Assembly (NCBI GenBank): GCA_020431945.1
Contig: JAGQHH010000244.1
Span: 1-13,570, forward strand
Source: Cyanobacteria bacterium HKST-UBA02
GTDB taxonomy: Bacteria; Cyanobacteriota; Vampirovibrionia; Obscuribacterales; Obscuribacteraceae
Direction: 5' to 3'
DNA: 13,570 bases
This document shows, piece after piece, positions 7,581 through 13,570 of this stretch (positions are counted from its first letter, which is position 1; each line of letters begins with the position of its first letter). Position numbers and translations under genes: made by a program. The notes beneath the pieces are model-generated. The model was given only the letters and a program-made list of their open reading frames with translations. It did not search any database and was not told where the DNA came from.

Positions 7581-8096
7581 ATGAGCGAAAAGCCTCTGGT
7601 CGGCATAATTATGGGCAGTGCCTCGGACTACGAGACAATGGGCGCAGCCGAAGAGATCCTGATCGAATTCGCAGTACCCTACGAGATCGAAGTAGTCAGT
7701 GCCCACAGAACGCCACAGCGCATGTACGAGTACGCCACCACGGCAAGGAAGCGGGGGCTCCGGGCGATCATTGCCGGGGCCGGCGGAGCCGCTCACCTGC
7801 CGGGCATGGTCTCGTCCATGACACCACTGCCGGTGCTGGGCGTGCCGGTCAAATCACGCGCCCTCAATGGACTGGACAGCCTCCTGTCTATCGTCCAGAT
7901 GCCTGCCGGGGTGCCCACTGCCACCTTCGCCGTGGGCGAGGCCGGCGCCCGCAACGCCGCTCTCTTCGCCGTCCGGCTCCTGAGCTTGACGGACGATGAC
8001 CTGGCCGGCAAGCTCGACGCTTATATAGAAAAACTCGGTGAGAAGGCTCTTGCCGGCAATGCCGAAGTGCAGAAGCGTTTGAAAGAGAGGAAGTAG
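7581..8096 (+). CDS. purE: N5-carboxyaminoimidazole ribonucleotide mutase (PurE, class I)
   Basis: 171 residues, normal for class I PurE. It converts N5-CAIR to CAIR in de novo purine synthesis. All signatures are present: '[10 protein letters not shown]' (8-17) binding the phosphoribosyl group, 'SAHRTP' (40-45) with the catalytic His42, '[12 protein letters not shown]' (65-76), and '[16 protein letters not shown]' (104-119). The neighbouring purK supports the mutase (class I, bacterial) rather than the AIR carboxylase (class II) reaction. The ATG start is backed by GAGGA 3 nt upstream and AAGGAG further up. The stop TAG shares its G with the GTG start of purK, so the two are translationally coupled. 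The sequence is ordinary, with no missing residues. Confidence 0.98.
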   Translation: MSEKPLVGIIMGSASDYETMGAAEEILIEFAVPYEIEVVSAHRTPQRMYEYATTARKRGLRAIIAGAGGAAHLPGMVSSMTPLPVLGVPVKSRALNGLDSLLSIVQMPAGVPTATFAVGEAGARNAALFAVRLLSLTDDDLAGKLDAYIEKLGEKALAGNAEVQKRLKERK

Positions 8097-9301
8097 TGAG
8101 AAAAATAGGCATCCTCGGTGGCGGGCAACTCGGCGCCATGCTGGCGGAAAGCGTGGCAGCACTGGGCGGCGAGCCGGTTATCTACGACCCGGACAGAGAA
8201 GCCCCGGCAGTCAAACGGGCCCGCACATCTTTCAATGCGCCCTTCGATGACGAGGCCGCCGTGCGCCGTTTTTTCGAGGCGGTGGACGTGGTCACTTATG
8301 AGTTCGAGAATGTCGAGGTGGGGCCGCTGAAGGCTGCGGCAGGACTCAAGCCGATCTTGCCCTCTATAGATGTTCTGGCGATCACCCAGAACAGGATAAA
8401 GGAAAAAACATTTCTCCGGGACAACGATCTTCCTCATGCCCGTTTCATTGCTGCCGAAAGTGTCGACGAGCTCCGGGGAAAACTCGATCAGTGCTTTTAT
8501 CCGAGCGTCCTCAAAACCGCCCGCGGTGGCTACGACGGCAAAGGCCAGTATTTTTGCTCGGCGCAGGCCGACCTGGAGAAGCACCTGGCCGGCCTGGAAG
8601 ATACGGGCAAAGATCCAATCGCCCTGGAGCTCGAAGAATTCATCGAGATTGCCATGGAGGCGAGCTGTATCGTAGCCCGTCCGGCATCAGGCAAGTCTGT
8701 CTCATTTCCGATATTCGAGAACATCCACAAAGACCACATCCTCGACCTCACCCTGGTACCGGCAAGGCTGCCGGCAAGCGTCCAGAAGACCCTGGCGGAT
8801 CTGGCGATCAGAGCGGCAGAGCGCCTTGATGTTCGCGGTCTTTTGACCACCGAGTTCTTTCTCTCGCGAAGTGGCCGCAGTAGTGTCGTATGCGATGACT
8901 GGCGGATCTATATCAATGAATTCGCACCCCGCCCGCACAACTCCGGTCATGTAACGCGCAACGCCTGCCATATGAGCCAGTTCGATGCCCATGCAAGGAT
9001 CCTTATGGACGTCCCTCTGGGCAACCCGGGTCTCGTCAATGACGGCTCATGGTGCATGGCCAATCTCCTCGGCGACACCTGGCTCGATCAGGGCGCCGAG
9101 CCCGACAATCCGGTGCTCGACCTGAGCGCTCTCAGCGATCACCCCGAGATAGTGGATGTCTATATCTATGGCAAGCAAGAAGCACGGCGCAAGCGCAAAA
9201 TGGGGCACCTGGTAAGCACGGCGGACACCCCGGAAGAGGCACTGGCGGCTGCCTCCCGTTTCAAGGAAATACTTTCGCACACTGTCAGAACTTATTCGTA
9301 A
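8096..9301 (+). CDS. purK: N5-carboxyaminoimidazole ribonucleotide synthetase (PurK)
   Basis: 401 residues. It makes N5-CAIR from AIR, bicarbonate and ATP, and PurE then uses the product. It is an ATP-grasp enzyme: preATP-grasp 'GILGGGQLGAMLA' (5-17), 'VTYEFENV' (66-73), the ATP-binding loop 'KTARGGYDGKGQ' (140-151), the metal-binding segment 'NEFAPRPHNSGH' (274-285) and the C-terminal lid with 'KMGHL'. GTG 8096-8098 overlaps the purE stop by one base, with AGAGG (8086-8090) five nt upstream. A small insertion around residues 258-270 ('RSGRSSVVCDDWR') lengthens the strand before the NEFAPR motif. Its last 10 bases overlap the 3' end of the convergent gene at 9292, so no conventional terminator fits between them. 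Function is secure. Confidence 0.98.
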   Translation: MRKIGILGGGQLGAMLAESVAALGGEPVIYDPDREAPAVKRARTSFNAPFDDEAAVRRFFEAVDVVTYEFENVEVGPLKAAAGLKPILPSIDVLAITQNRIKEKTFLRDNDLPHARFIAAESVDELRGKLDQCFYPSVLKTARGGYDGKGQYFCSAQADLEKHLAGLEDTGKDPIALELEEFIEIAMEASCIVARPASGKSVSFPIFENIHKDHILDLTLVPARLPASVQKTLADLAIRAAERLDVRGLLTTEFFLSRSGRSSVVCDDWRIYINEFAPRPHNSGHVTRNACHMSQFDAHARILMDVPLGNPGLVNDGSWCMANLLGDTWLDQGAEPDNPVLDLSALSDHPEIVDVYIYGKQEARRKRKMGHLVSTADTPEEALAAASRFKEILSHTVRTYS

Positions 9302-9753
9302 GAAGGCATCATGGACGGGCAGGCTTTGGCGCCGGCAGCAAGCTCGGCATGCGCGGCAGCGCTGCCGTCAGCGAGCTCGGAAGTCGGCACGAAAACACGC
9401 TCTTGCTCGTAGGCTGCAGCAGTGCTGTCCGACCAGGCATCATAAGGAAACTCGGTCGGCTTGACCTTGCGATACCAGATCTCGAGCCCTTCCGACTTCC
9501 AGACAAGCACTACAGGCAATGGCTGTCCGTCATCGTACTTGTTCTGAAAATTCGAAAGCACGGACTTCTGCATCTTCACGGCGATCCGCCCGGGGAAGAC
9601 TTTCACTTCATGGTCCTTCATGTGCTCGATGATTTCCGGAGTGGCTTTATGAACCGCAACCAGAATGGAGTCCCCTTGCTTGCACCAGGCCAAACCCTTG
9701 AGATATTCGATGAAAGATTCGGCGGTACCCACTGTTGATTCGCTTTCAGTCAT
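9292..9753 (-). CDS. Unrecognised small cytoplasmic protein
   Basis: 153 residues from ATG 9751-9753, chosen because GGAAG (complement of 9759-9763) lies five nt upstream; a TTG at 9765 would add four residues. I do not recognise the family. There is no signal peptide or TM segment. Residues about 10-100 look like a compact alpha/beta domain: a helix ('SFIEYLKGLAW'), strand ('SILVAVH'), helix ('PEIIEHMKDH'), a charged 'KVFPGRIAVKM' segment, and strands 'PLPVVLVWK' and 'LEIWYRKVK'. The tail after about 115 is Ala-rich and probably disordered. The alternating hydrophobic pattern and normal base composition indicate a real gene. It converges on purK with a 10-base overlap and is divergent from the FHA gene at 9946, about 190 nt away. 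Confidence 0.75.
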   Translation of the reverse strand: MTESESTVGTAESFIEYLKGLAWCKQGDSILVAVHKATPEIIEHMKDHEVKVFPGRIAVKMQKSVLSNFQNKYDDGQPLPVVLVWKSEGLEIWYRKVKPTEFPYDAWSDSTAAAYEQERVFVPTSELADGSAAAHAELAAGAKACPSMMPSYE

Positions 9754-9945
9754 GGCATCTTCCAATTCGTGCTTGTTACTACCGGAATACCCAAGTGTAC
9801 ATCCACCACCTCCAGGCTTCCTTAAATGTGGCGGAAGCCATACAGCAGTATGGGCAAGCGGGCGAAAAGCCCGGTTGTCAGGGTGTGTCCGATAAACATA
9901 ATTGAGTAGAAATGTTCGGGAAGGTAAAATCTACATGTTATCCAA
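9754..9945. other. Intergenic region with two stem-loops upstream of FHA gene 1
   Basis: This is a 192-base gap between divergent genes. It contains an inverted repeat GGCTTCC/GGAAGCC (9815-9821 and 9833-9839, 11 nt loop) and a GC-rich hairpin CGGGC-GAAAA-GCCCG (9859-9873). Neither is followed by a T-run, so they do not look like intrinsic terminators; an operator or structured leader is possible. The 11-mer TGTCCGATAAA (9886-9896) recurs after the first FHA gene at 10265-10275. I see no convincing -35/-10 pair and no small gene. Confidence 0.3.
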
Positions 9946-10263
9946 ATGAGTAATCACGTGACCGAGTCGGAAGCTCCTCCAGCCTTCATAGTCAATCTTG
10001 TTAGCGCCCGCAAGATCCCCGTTCGGGTTCCGCTCTGCACTGTCGGTCGAAACGACAGCAATGACATCGTGACCACCGACGACAACTCGATCTCCGGGAA
10101 CCACTTCGAAATCGTCTTCGAAGAAGGTCGTTATCTGATCAGGGACGCAAACAGCCGCCACGGGACGTTTTTGAACGGCAACCAGATTGAGAGCCCTCTG
10201 CCTGTCAATGACGGGGACGTCATAAAAGCCGGTGTATCGCTATTCTGGTTCGTGGTCGAATAG
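9946..10263 (+). CDS. Stand-alone FHA (phosphothreonine-binding) domain protein
   Basis: 105 residues consisting of almost nothing but one FHA domain (about 14-105). The core residues are intact: 'VGRND' with Gly34-Arg35, 'SISGNH' with Ser50 and His53, and 'SRHGTFLNGNQI' (70-81). FHA domains bind phosphothreonine peptides, typically substrates or partners of Hanks-type kinases. The protein stops immediately after the last strand ('LFWFVVE'), exactly where the paralogous domain of the next gene continues into its long linker. By hand alignment, about 61 of 93 positions are identical between the two domains, which indicates a local duplication. A Shine-Dalgarno is not evident before ATG 9946. 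It is probably a cytoplasmic phospho-peptide adaptor. The domain is certain; the partner is unknown. Confidence 0.93.
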   Translation: MSNHVTESEAPPAFIVNLVSARKIPVRVPLCTVGRNDSNDIVTTDDNSISGNHFEIVFEEGRYLIRDANSRHGTFLNGNQIESPLPVNDGDVIKAGVSLFWFVVE

Positions 10264-10495
10264 CTGTCCGATAAAGCCCAGCAGGAACCGAAACCGGGGC
10301 GGAAGGTTTATATTCGTGTGCTCGTGGAACATCTAAGGATGTACTGAGAATGGTCCTTCGTGGCGTTTTTCACGTTAGCCAGCTCTTAGGAGGCAGATAA
10401 GTCCGCGACTGTGCCCCGTACTGCCGCCCGGCAGAAAGAGCGCCCAGGCTACGTCAACAAGCTTTATCTGATTCGGGAGTCGAATTAAAGAGCAA
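10264..10495 (+). other. 232-base spacer between the two FHA genes
   Basis: No supportable gene lies here. The 11-mer TGTCCGATAAA (10265-10275) begins one base after the FHA-1 stop. TATATT (10309-10314) resembles a -10 hexamer but has no -35 at proper distance. A short hairpin CTGCC-GCCC-GGCAG lies at 10421-10434, without a T-tract. AGGAGG at 10388-10393 looks like a ribosome-binding site but is followed by no good start codon and open frame. The spacer is long enough for the second FHA gene to have its own promoter. Confidence 0.35.
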
Positions 10496-12580
10496 ATGGC
10501 AAACAACGAAACAGCCTCCCCACCAACCGCTTATCTGGTCGACCTGGTCTCGAACCGGAAGATCCCCATTACCACTCCTCGTTGCCGGGTCGGACGCGAC
10601 GACCTCAATGACATTGTCATCTCCGGCGACCAGTCGATCTCTCGATTCCATTTCATTCTCACCTTCGAAGATGGCAAGTATCTCGTCCAGGACGCCAAGA
10701 GCCGACACGGGACGTTCCTGAACGGCAACCAGATCTCCACCCCCGAGCCGATCAACGATGGCGACGTCCTCAAGATCGGCGTATCGCTGTTCTGGTTCGT
10801 CATCGAGCAACCCAGCGAGGAAGGCGGCGATCTCAGCCCGGTAGACACAGACAAAATCAAGAAAGAGGAGATTAACGTGGCCCGTGAGGGATCCATGGAT
10901 ATCTCGCTCCCTTCCGGGGACCTGTCATCCACCCAGGAAATCGACATACCCAGCGCCGAAGCCATGGCCAAAGTAGAAGCCGAGATGGAAGCGGAAGCCA
11001 AACGAAAGCGCGAAGAGTCAGAGAAAGAGCCTGCCGACGAAGAAGCTGCCGAGAAAGAGGCTGCTGAGAAAGAAACTGCTGAGAAAGCTGAGAAAGCTGA
11101 GAAAGAAGCCGCTGAGAAAGAAGCTGCTGAAAAAGAAGCTGCTGAGAAAGCTGAGAAAGAAGCCGCTGAGAAGGAAGCCGCCGAGAAAGAAGCCGCTGAG
11201 AAAGAAGCTGCTGAGAAAGCCGAGAAAGAGGCTGCCGAGCAAGCCGAGAAAGAAGCTGCCGAGCAAGCCGAGAAAGAAGCTGCCGAGCAAGCCGAGAAAG
11301 AAGCTGCCGAGCAAGCCGAGAAAGAAGTTGCTGAGAAAGCCGCTGCCGAAAGCAAAGAGGAAGAGGAATCCGAACCCGAGGCTGAAGGCGAAGGGGAAGA
11401 CGAAGATCCAGTTGCAGCATCGGTGAAGAGCCTCCTAGAGCCACTTCACGAAGATATCGCCGCCTCGAAGGCGATGATCGACGAGGCTCTGAAGAAGGCC
11501 CAGATCGAAGCAGCGACCCGGGAAGAAGAAGAGGAAAAAGTCCCCGCCGAAGAAGAAGAAGAAGAAGAAGAAGAACCGGGAGAAGAGACTGAAGTCGAGG
11601 ACGAGGAGCCCGAAGAAGTAGCTGCCAAGGAGCCCGAACCGGCGGAAGCAGAGAGCGAAGAAGAGCCGGAAGCCGCTTCCGACAAGGAAGAGAGCGATGC
11701 TGATGAAGAAAAAGAGTCGAAAAACGAGACTTTAGAGAAGTTTGCTGGAATAATTGAAGATTCGGACGACTCCGGGGAAGACGCTCCCGGGGACGAAAGC
11801 GTTGCAGAAGACGCTGACACGAGTGCCACCAACGGCACCGACACGAGTATGGCTAAGACGGTGGAGAAAATGGTTTCAACAAACGTTCCTGACTGGTGCA
11901 AGCGGTATTTCTCGGATGAGCTCAAGGGTCTCAACAAAGAGCTCGAAGAGCTTAACGACCAGATTCGCAAGACTGAATCTCGCATCAAAGAGATCGAGGG
12001 TCAGACAGCCCTTACCAAGGGTCTCAGAAACACTCTCCTCACCAGTGAAGGCGACGATCTCATCGAGGCGTGCAAACAGGTCCTGGGTCTGTGCGGCTGG
12101 AAAGTCACTCAATCGGACGAAGACAAGAACGAAATCCTTCTCGAGCACGACGACGACCGCGTTGCCATAGCCCGGATCATCTGGACGAAGACCAGTGCCG
12201 AGCGCAGCCATCTAGGTCAACTATCGATCTCTCAGACCCGCTACTGGTGCGAGAAAGGCACTGAGCCCAAGGGTGTGCTGATCGTCGGCAAGCTCTCCGA
12301 AGGCGAGCCGAAAGATCCTTCCGAGAGCGCCGAAGAGGAGCTCACCGACTATGCAGGCAAGAAAAATGTCTGCCTGATGAGCACCCTCCAGCTCCTGGCC
12401 GTTTACCGCGACCTCGCTCTGGGCGAAGGAAGCTCCAAGGAATTGAGAAAAGCGATCCACGACTGCAAAGGCTGGCTGGAAGGCTATGTCATCGAGCCCG
12501 GCGCCGAGATCCTCGAAGACGAGGACGAAAAGGATGGCAGCAAAGGGAGCAAATCCCTGAGCTCTCTGCTCTCCGCCTGA
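10496..12580 (+). CDS. FHA protein with EAK-repeat/acidic linker and nuclease-fold-like C-terminal domain
   Basis: 694 residues from ATG 10496 (weak AAAGAG upstream). The N-terminal FHA domain (about 13-104) has Gly33-Arg34, Ser49/His52 and 'SRHGTFLNGNQI' (69-80), all intact. Residues 155-286 are a TolA-like Ala/Glu/Lys helical repeat that includes four identical 8-residue units. Residues 287-306 and 345-440 are extremely acidic, with nine consecutive Glu at 352-360. About 466-500 is a predicted coiled coil ('GLNKELEELNDQIRK'). Residues 517-650 form a compact domain: helix 'GDDLIEACKQVLGLCGWKV', strands 'NEILLEHDD' (545-553) and 'VAIARIIW' (556-563), then 'PKGVLIVGKL' (591-600) and 'CLMSTLQLLAVYRD'. 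This order (LE-type helix, D/E strand, ExK-like strand, 'KGxLI' strand) resembles restriction-endonuclease-like (PD-(D/E)XK) domains, but the catalytic positions look substituted. No signal peptide or TM. The FHA domain is certain; the nuclease-fold call is tentative. Confidence 0.92.
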   Translation: MANNETASPPTAYLVDLVSNRKIPITTPRCRVGRDDLNDIVISGDQSISRFHFILTFEDGKYLVQDAKSRHGTFLNGNQISTPEPINDGDVLKIGVSLFWFVIEQPSEEGGDLSPVDTDKIKKEEINVAREGSMDISLPSGDLSSTQEIDIPSAEAMAKVEAEMEAEAKRKREESEKEPADEEAAEKEAAEKETAEKAEKAEKEAAEKEAAEKEAAEKAEKEAAEKEAAEKEAAEKEAAEKAEKEAAEQAEKEAAEQAEKEAAEQAEKEAAEQAEKEVAEKAAAESKEEEESEPEAEGEGEDEDPVAASVKSLLEPLHEDIAASKAMIDEALKKAQIEAATREEEEEKVPAEEEEEEEEEPGEETEVEDEEPEEVAAKEPEPAEAESEEEPEAASDKEESDADEEKESKNETLEKFAGIIEDSDDSGEDAPGDESVAEDADTSATNGTDTSMAKTVEKMVSTNVPDWCKRYFSDELKGLNKELEELNDQIRKTESRIKEIEGQTALTKGLRNTLLTSEGDDLIEACKQVLGLCGWKVTQSDEDKNEILLEHDDDRVAIARIIWTKTSAERSHLGQLSISQTRYWCEKGTEPKGVLIVGKLSEGEPKDPSESAEEELTDYAGKKNVCLMSTLQLLAVYRDLALGEGSSKELRKAIHDCKGWLEGYVIEPGAEILEDEDEKDGSKGSKSLSSLLSA
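11231..11326 (+). repeat. Four perfect 24-bp tandem repeats in the FHA-2 linker
   Basis: Identical 24-bp copies occupy 11231-11254, 11255-11278, 11279-11302 and 11303-11326, each encoding A-A-E-Q-A-E-K-E. A diverged copy precedes them at 11207-11230. They sit in a larger degenerate array (about 11036-11350) built from GCTGCTGAGAAAGAA-like units. Perfect nucleotide identity across synonymous sites indicates recent expansion by slippage or unequal crossover. The unit is a multiple of three, so copy changes keep the frame. Confidence 0.97.
11549..11575 (+). repeat. (GAA)9 microsatellite encoding poly-Glu
   Basis: Nine uninterrupted GAA codons encode Glu352-360 in the acidic tract of the second FHA protein. 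Glu is encoded by both GAA and GAG elsewhere in the gene, so the pure run suggests slippage. Changes by whole triplets would only alter linker length. Confidence 0.95.
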
Positions 12581-12592
12581 TCTGAAAGAGGC

Positions 12593-13114
12593 TTATTTAG
12601 TGGGTTTGGTGTAGGTGTCCCGGGAGATCACCAGGGTCTTGCTGGAGCCTTCTCCGGCGATGGCCATGCCCTGCTCGTCACCGGCCCTGATGGCATAGCT
12701 CTTGCCTTCATTGAGCGGGCTGTACTCGATCACACCGGGTTGCAGGGGCGTCGGCGGAGCCGAGCGAGCCTGAAGAAGATCTTCGGCTTTGCCCAGCACG
12801 GGCCATTCGCCCTGACCGGTAAAGGGGTTGGTCGGCGCATGTCCCGCCAGGTGCGCAGGAGGATTGCCGTTCTCGAAATAGCTCTTGAAGTCATCGTCGA
12901 CAGCGGTGGGGTAGAGATAGGTATGGTCCCGGGCATATTCCTCGGCAGCATTCTGAACCAGCTGCATATTGGACTTCACCACGATCGTTTTGGCTTTCTC
13001 ACCGTAGCTGTTGGCTGTTTTCAGCTGAGCGCAGCCGCTCAGGACAGCCGGCGCCACCGCCAGCATCACCAGAACCTGGACTCCCCTGCCGGACCTGACC
13101 AACTTACCTGCCAT
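12593..13114 (-). CDS. Lipoprotein with pseudopilin-like globular domain
   Basis: 173 residues from ATG 13112-13114 with a strong AAGGAG (complement of 13122-13127), 7 nt spacer. Residues 1-27 are a signal peptide (basic 'KLVRSGR', hydrophobic core) ending in lipobox L-S-G-C, Cys28. The mature part resembles the soluble domain of type II/IV pseudopilins: a helix 'VKSNMQLVQNAAEEYARDH' (46-64), then 'YPT' (68-70), an 'FKSYFENGNPP' loop, 'PTNPFTGQGEW' (94-104), and 'GVIEYSPLNEGKSYAIRAGDEQG' features at 127-149. In pseudopilins that domain follows a prepilin-peptidase site and an N-terminal helix; here a lipid anchor replaces it. It is downstream of the phosphatase gene (50 nt gap) and convergent with FHA-2 (12 nt between stops). 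The lipoprotein call is strong, the pilin relationship moderate, and the function unknown. Confidence 0.88.
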   Translation of the reverse strand: MAGKLVRSGRGVQVLVMLAVAPAVLSGCAQLKTANSYGEKAKTIVVKSNMQLVQNAAEEYARDHTYLYPTAVDDDFKSYFENGNPPAHLAGHAPTNPFTGQGEWPVLGKAEDLLQARSAPPTPLQPGVIEYSPLNEGKSYAIRAGDEQGMAIAGEGSSKTLVISRDTYTKPTK

Positions 13115-13164
13115 CTTTCCTCTCCTTTAGTCGCACCAAATGCGAAACACCATATTCGATATCA

Positions 13165-13570
13165 TCAACGGGTCGCCTGCTCGCCGGAATCTTTCGCTGC
13201 TACTTGCGATGAGAGCTTGCCTTTAGATTGGCGCTTCTCCGCCAGTATTCTGCCAGCATCCGAACCGGCCAAAAAATCGAGCTTGTGAATCTGAAAGCCA
13301 TATCGTAGCATCTCGAGCATCGCCTGCTCGGGCCGCCAGCCCTGGCTGAGAACGCGCCAGACGGCTATATAGAGACCAGTGCGATCGCTTCCGGCGCGGC
13401 AGTGGACGAAAACAGAACCGGGCTTCCCCCGCTCTTTATCCAGCCTAGCCTGCTCGAGAATATAGATGAATCGAGCCAGCTTCTCCGGGCGCGGCGGGGC
13501 GTCGCCGGTGGGGAGATTTATATACTTGACTCCCTCCACGACACTGACATGTCGCTCCAGGGCGGCATCC
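13165..13570 (-). CDS. Tyrosine/dual-specificity-type protein phosphatase, 5' end outside window
   Basis: The frame is open to the right edge, so the N-terminus is missing. About 134 residues are visible; the GTG at 13537-13539 is an internal valine, since conserved-looking residues continue upstream of it. The active-site loop is HCRAGSDRTG (complement of 13375-13404), the C-X5-R(S/T)G signature of cysteine-dependent phosphatases with Cys nucleophile and Arg. It is preceded by 'VKYINLPTGDAPP', as in DSP-like PTPs, and followed by 'WRVLSQGWRPEQAMLEMLRYGF', the usual helix 'yR-x-x-x-gws-x-eeA-x-xEm-x-x-G'. The C-terminal 25 residues are Lys/Ser-rich. It probably dephosphorylates phosphoproteins (Tyr or Ser/Thr). 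It is the upstream gene of the pilin-like lipoprotein. Presence of a signal peptide, and thus location, cannot be judged. Confidence 0.92.
   Translation of the reverse strand, partial: DAALERHVSVVEGVKYINLPTGDAPPRPEKLARFIYILEQARLDKERGKPGSVFVHCRAGSDRTGLYIAVWRVLSQGWRPEQAMLEMLRYGFQIHKLDFLAGSDAGRILAEKRQSKGKLSSQVAAKDSGEQATR

Noticed and set aside
9815..9873. Intrinsic terminators between 9753 and 9946
   Set aside because: Both stem-loops lack a following T-run on either strand, and the region lies between divergent genes, where terminators are not expected.
10350..10400. Small peptide of 16 codons in the FHA spacer (ATG 10350)
   Set aside because: It is very short, has no suitable ribosome site before its ATG and no recognisable sequence.
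11036..11350. CRISPR-like tandem array in the FHA-2 gene
   Set aside because: The repeats are contiguous, without unique spacers, in frame, and encode an Ala/Glu/Lys helix.
10531..11355. Long Ser/Ala/Phe- and Leu-rich frames antisense to the FHA-2 linker
   Set aside because: These are complements of the Glu/Ala/Lys repeats; periodic 'SFSAASF'-type strings are a composition artefact.
7269..13388. HIP1-like octamer GCGATCGC at 7269-7276 and 13381-13388, suggestive of cyanobacteria
   Set aside because: Two copies in 13.6 kb is not a clear excess at this GC content, and the second lies in codons of the conserved phosphatase active site.

Overview
This 13.6 kb window is a gene-dense chromosomal segment of a bacterium with roughly 55-60% GC by eye. 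Genes lie on both strands, and convergent neighbours have almost no spacers. Two lipoprotein signal peptides, a MurNAc-6-P etherase (muropeptide recycling) and a pilin-like lipoprotein point to a cell with a peptidoglycan wall, probably diderm. The abundance of Hanks-type kinase, FHA, TPR and low-complexity proteins suggests a large-genome environmental lineage. Candidatus Obscuribacterales/Vampirovibrionia or a PVC-group bacterium are my guesses. No rRNA or marker gene here settles this, so the taxonomic call is low confidence.

Layout, left to right. (1) 1-475 (+): the 3' part of a small helical protein resembling the DUF6624 type. (2) 486-4448 (-): a three-gene operon. In transcription order it encodes a five-TM protein with two BamE/SmpA-like repeats, a transmembrane Ser/Thr kinase with a C-terminal leucine-rich-repeat ectodomain, and a TPR lipoprotein that starts at a TTG inside the kinase stop. 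(3) 4563-5084 (+): a bacterial-PH-domain membrane protein, divergent from that operon. (4) 5138-7508 (-): an alpha/beta-hydrolase esterase of the PHB-depolymerase/feruloyl-esterase type, then murQ. (5) 7581-9301 (+): purE-purK, divergent from the esterase and overlapping each other by one base. (6) 9292-9753 (-): an unrecognised 153-aa protein whose 3' end overlaps that of purK. (7) 9946-12580 (+): two tandem FHA genes. The first is a bare FHA domain. The second carries a paralogous FHA domain, a long Ala/Glu/Lys repeat, an acidic tract and a C-terminal domain resembling a degenerate restriction-endonuclease fold. (8) 12593-13570 (-): a CX5R protein phosphatase running off the right edge, then a lipoprotein with a pseudopilin-like body.

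Two themes emerge. One is housekeeping: purine synthesis (PurEK, the N5-CAIR route) and cell-wall recycling (MurQ). The other is protein phosphorylation: a receptor-like kinase, two phosphothreonine-binding FHA proteins and a Tyr/dual-specificity phosphatase lie within 12 kb, though in separate transcription units. Whether they form one pathway is inference. The least explained element is the second FHA protein, which joins a phospho-reader to a putative nuclease-fold domain through very long, slippage-prone linkers. I saw no tRNA, rRNA, CRISPR array, insertion sequence or phage gene. No gene-free stretch exceeds 300 bases.
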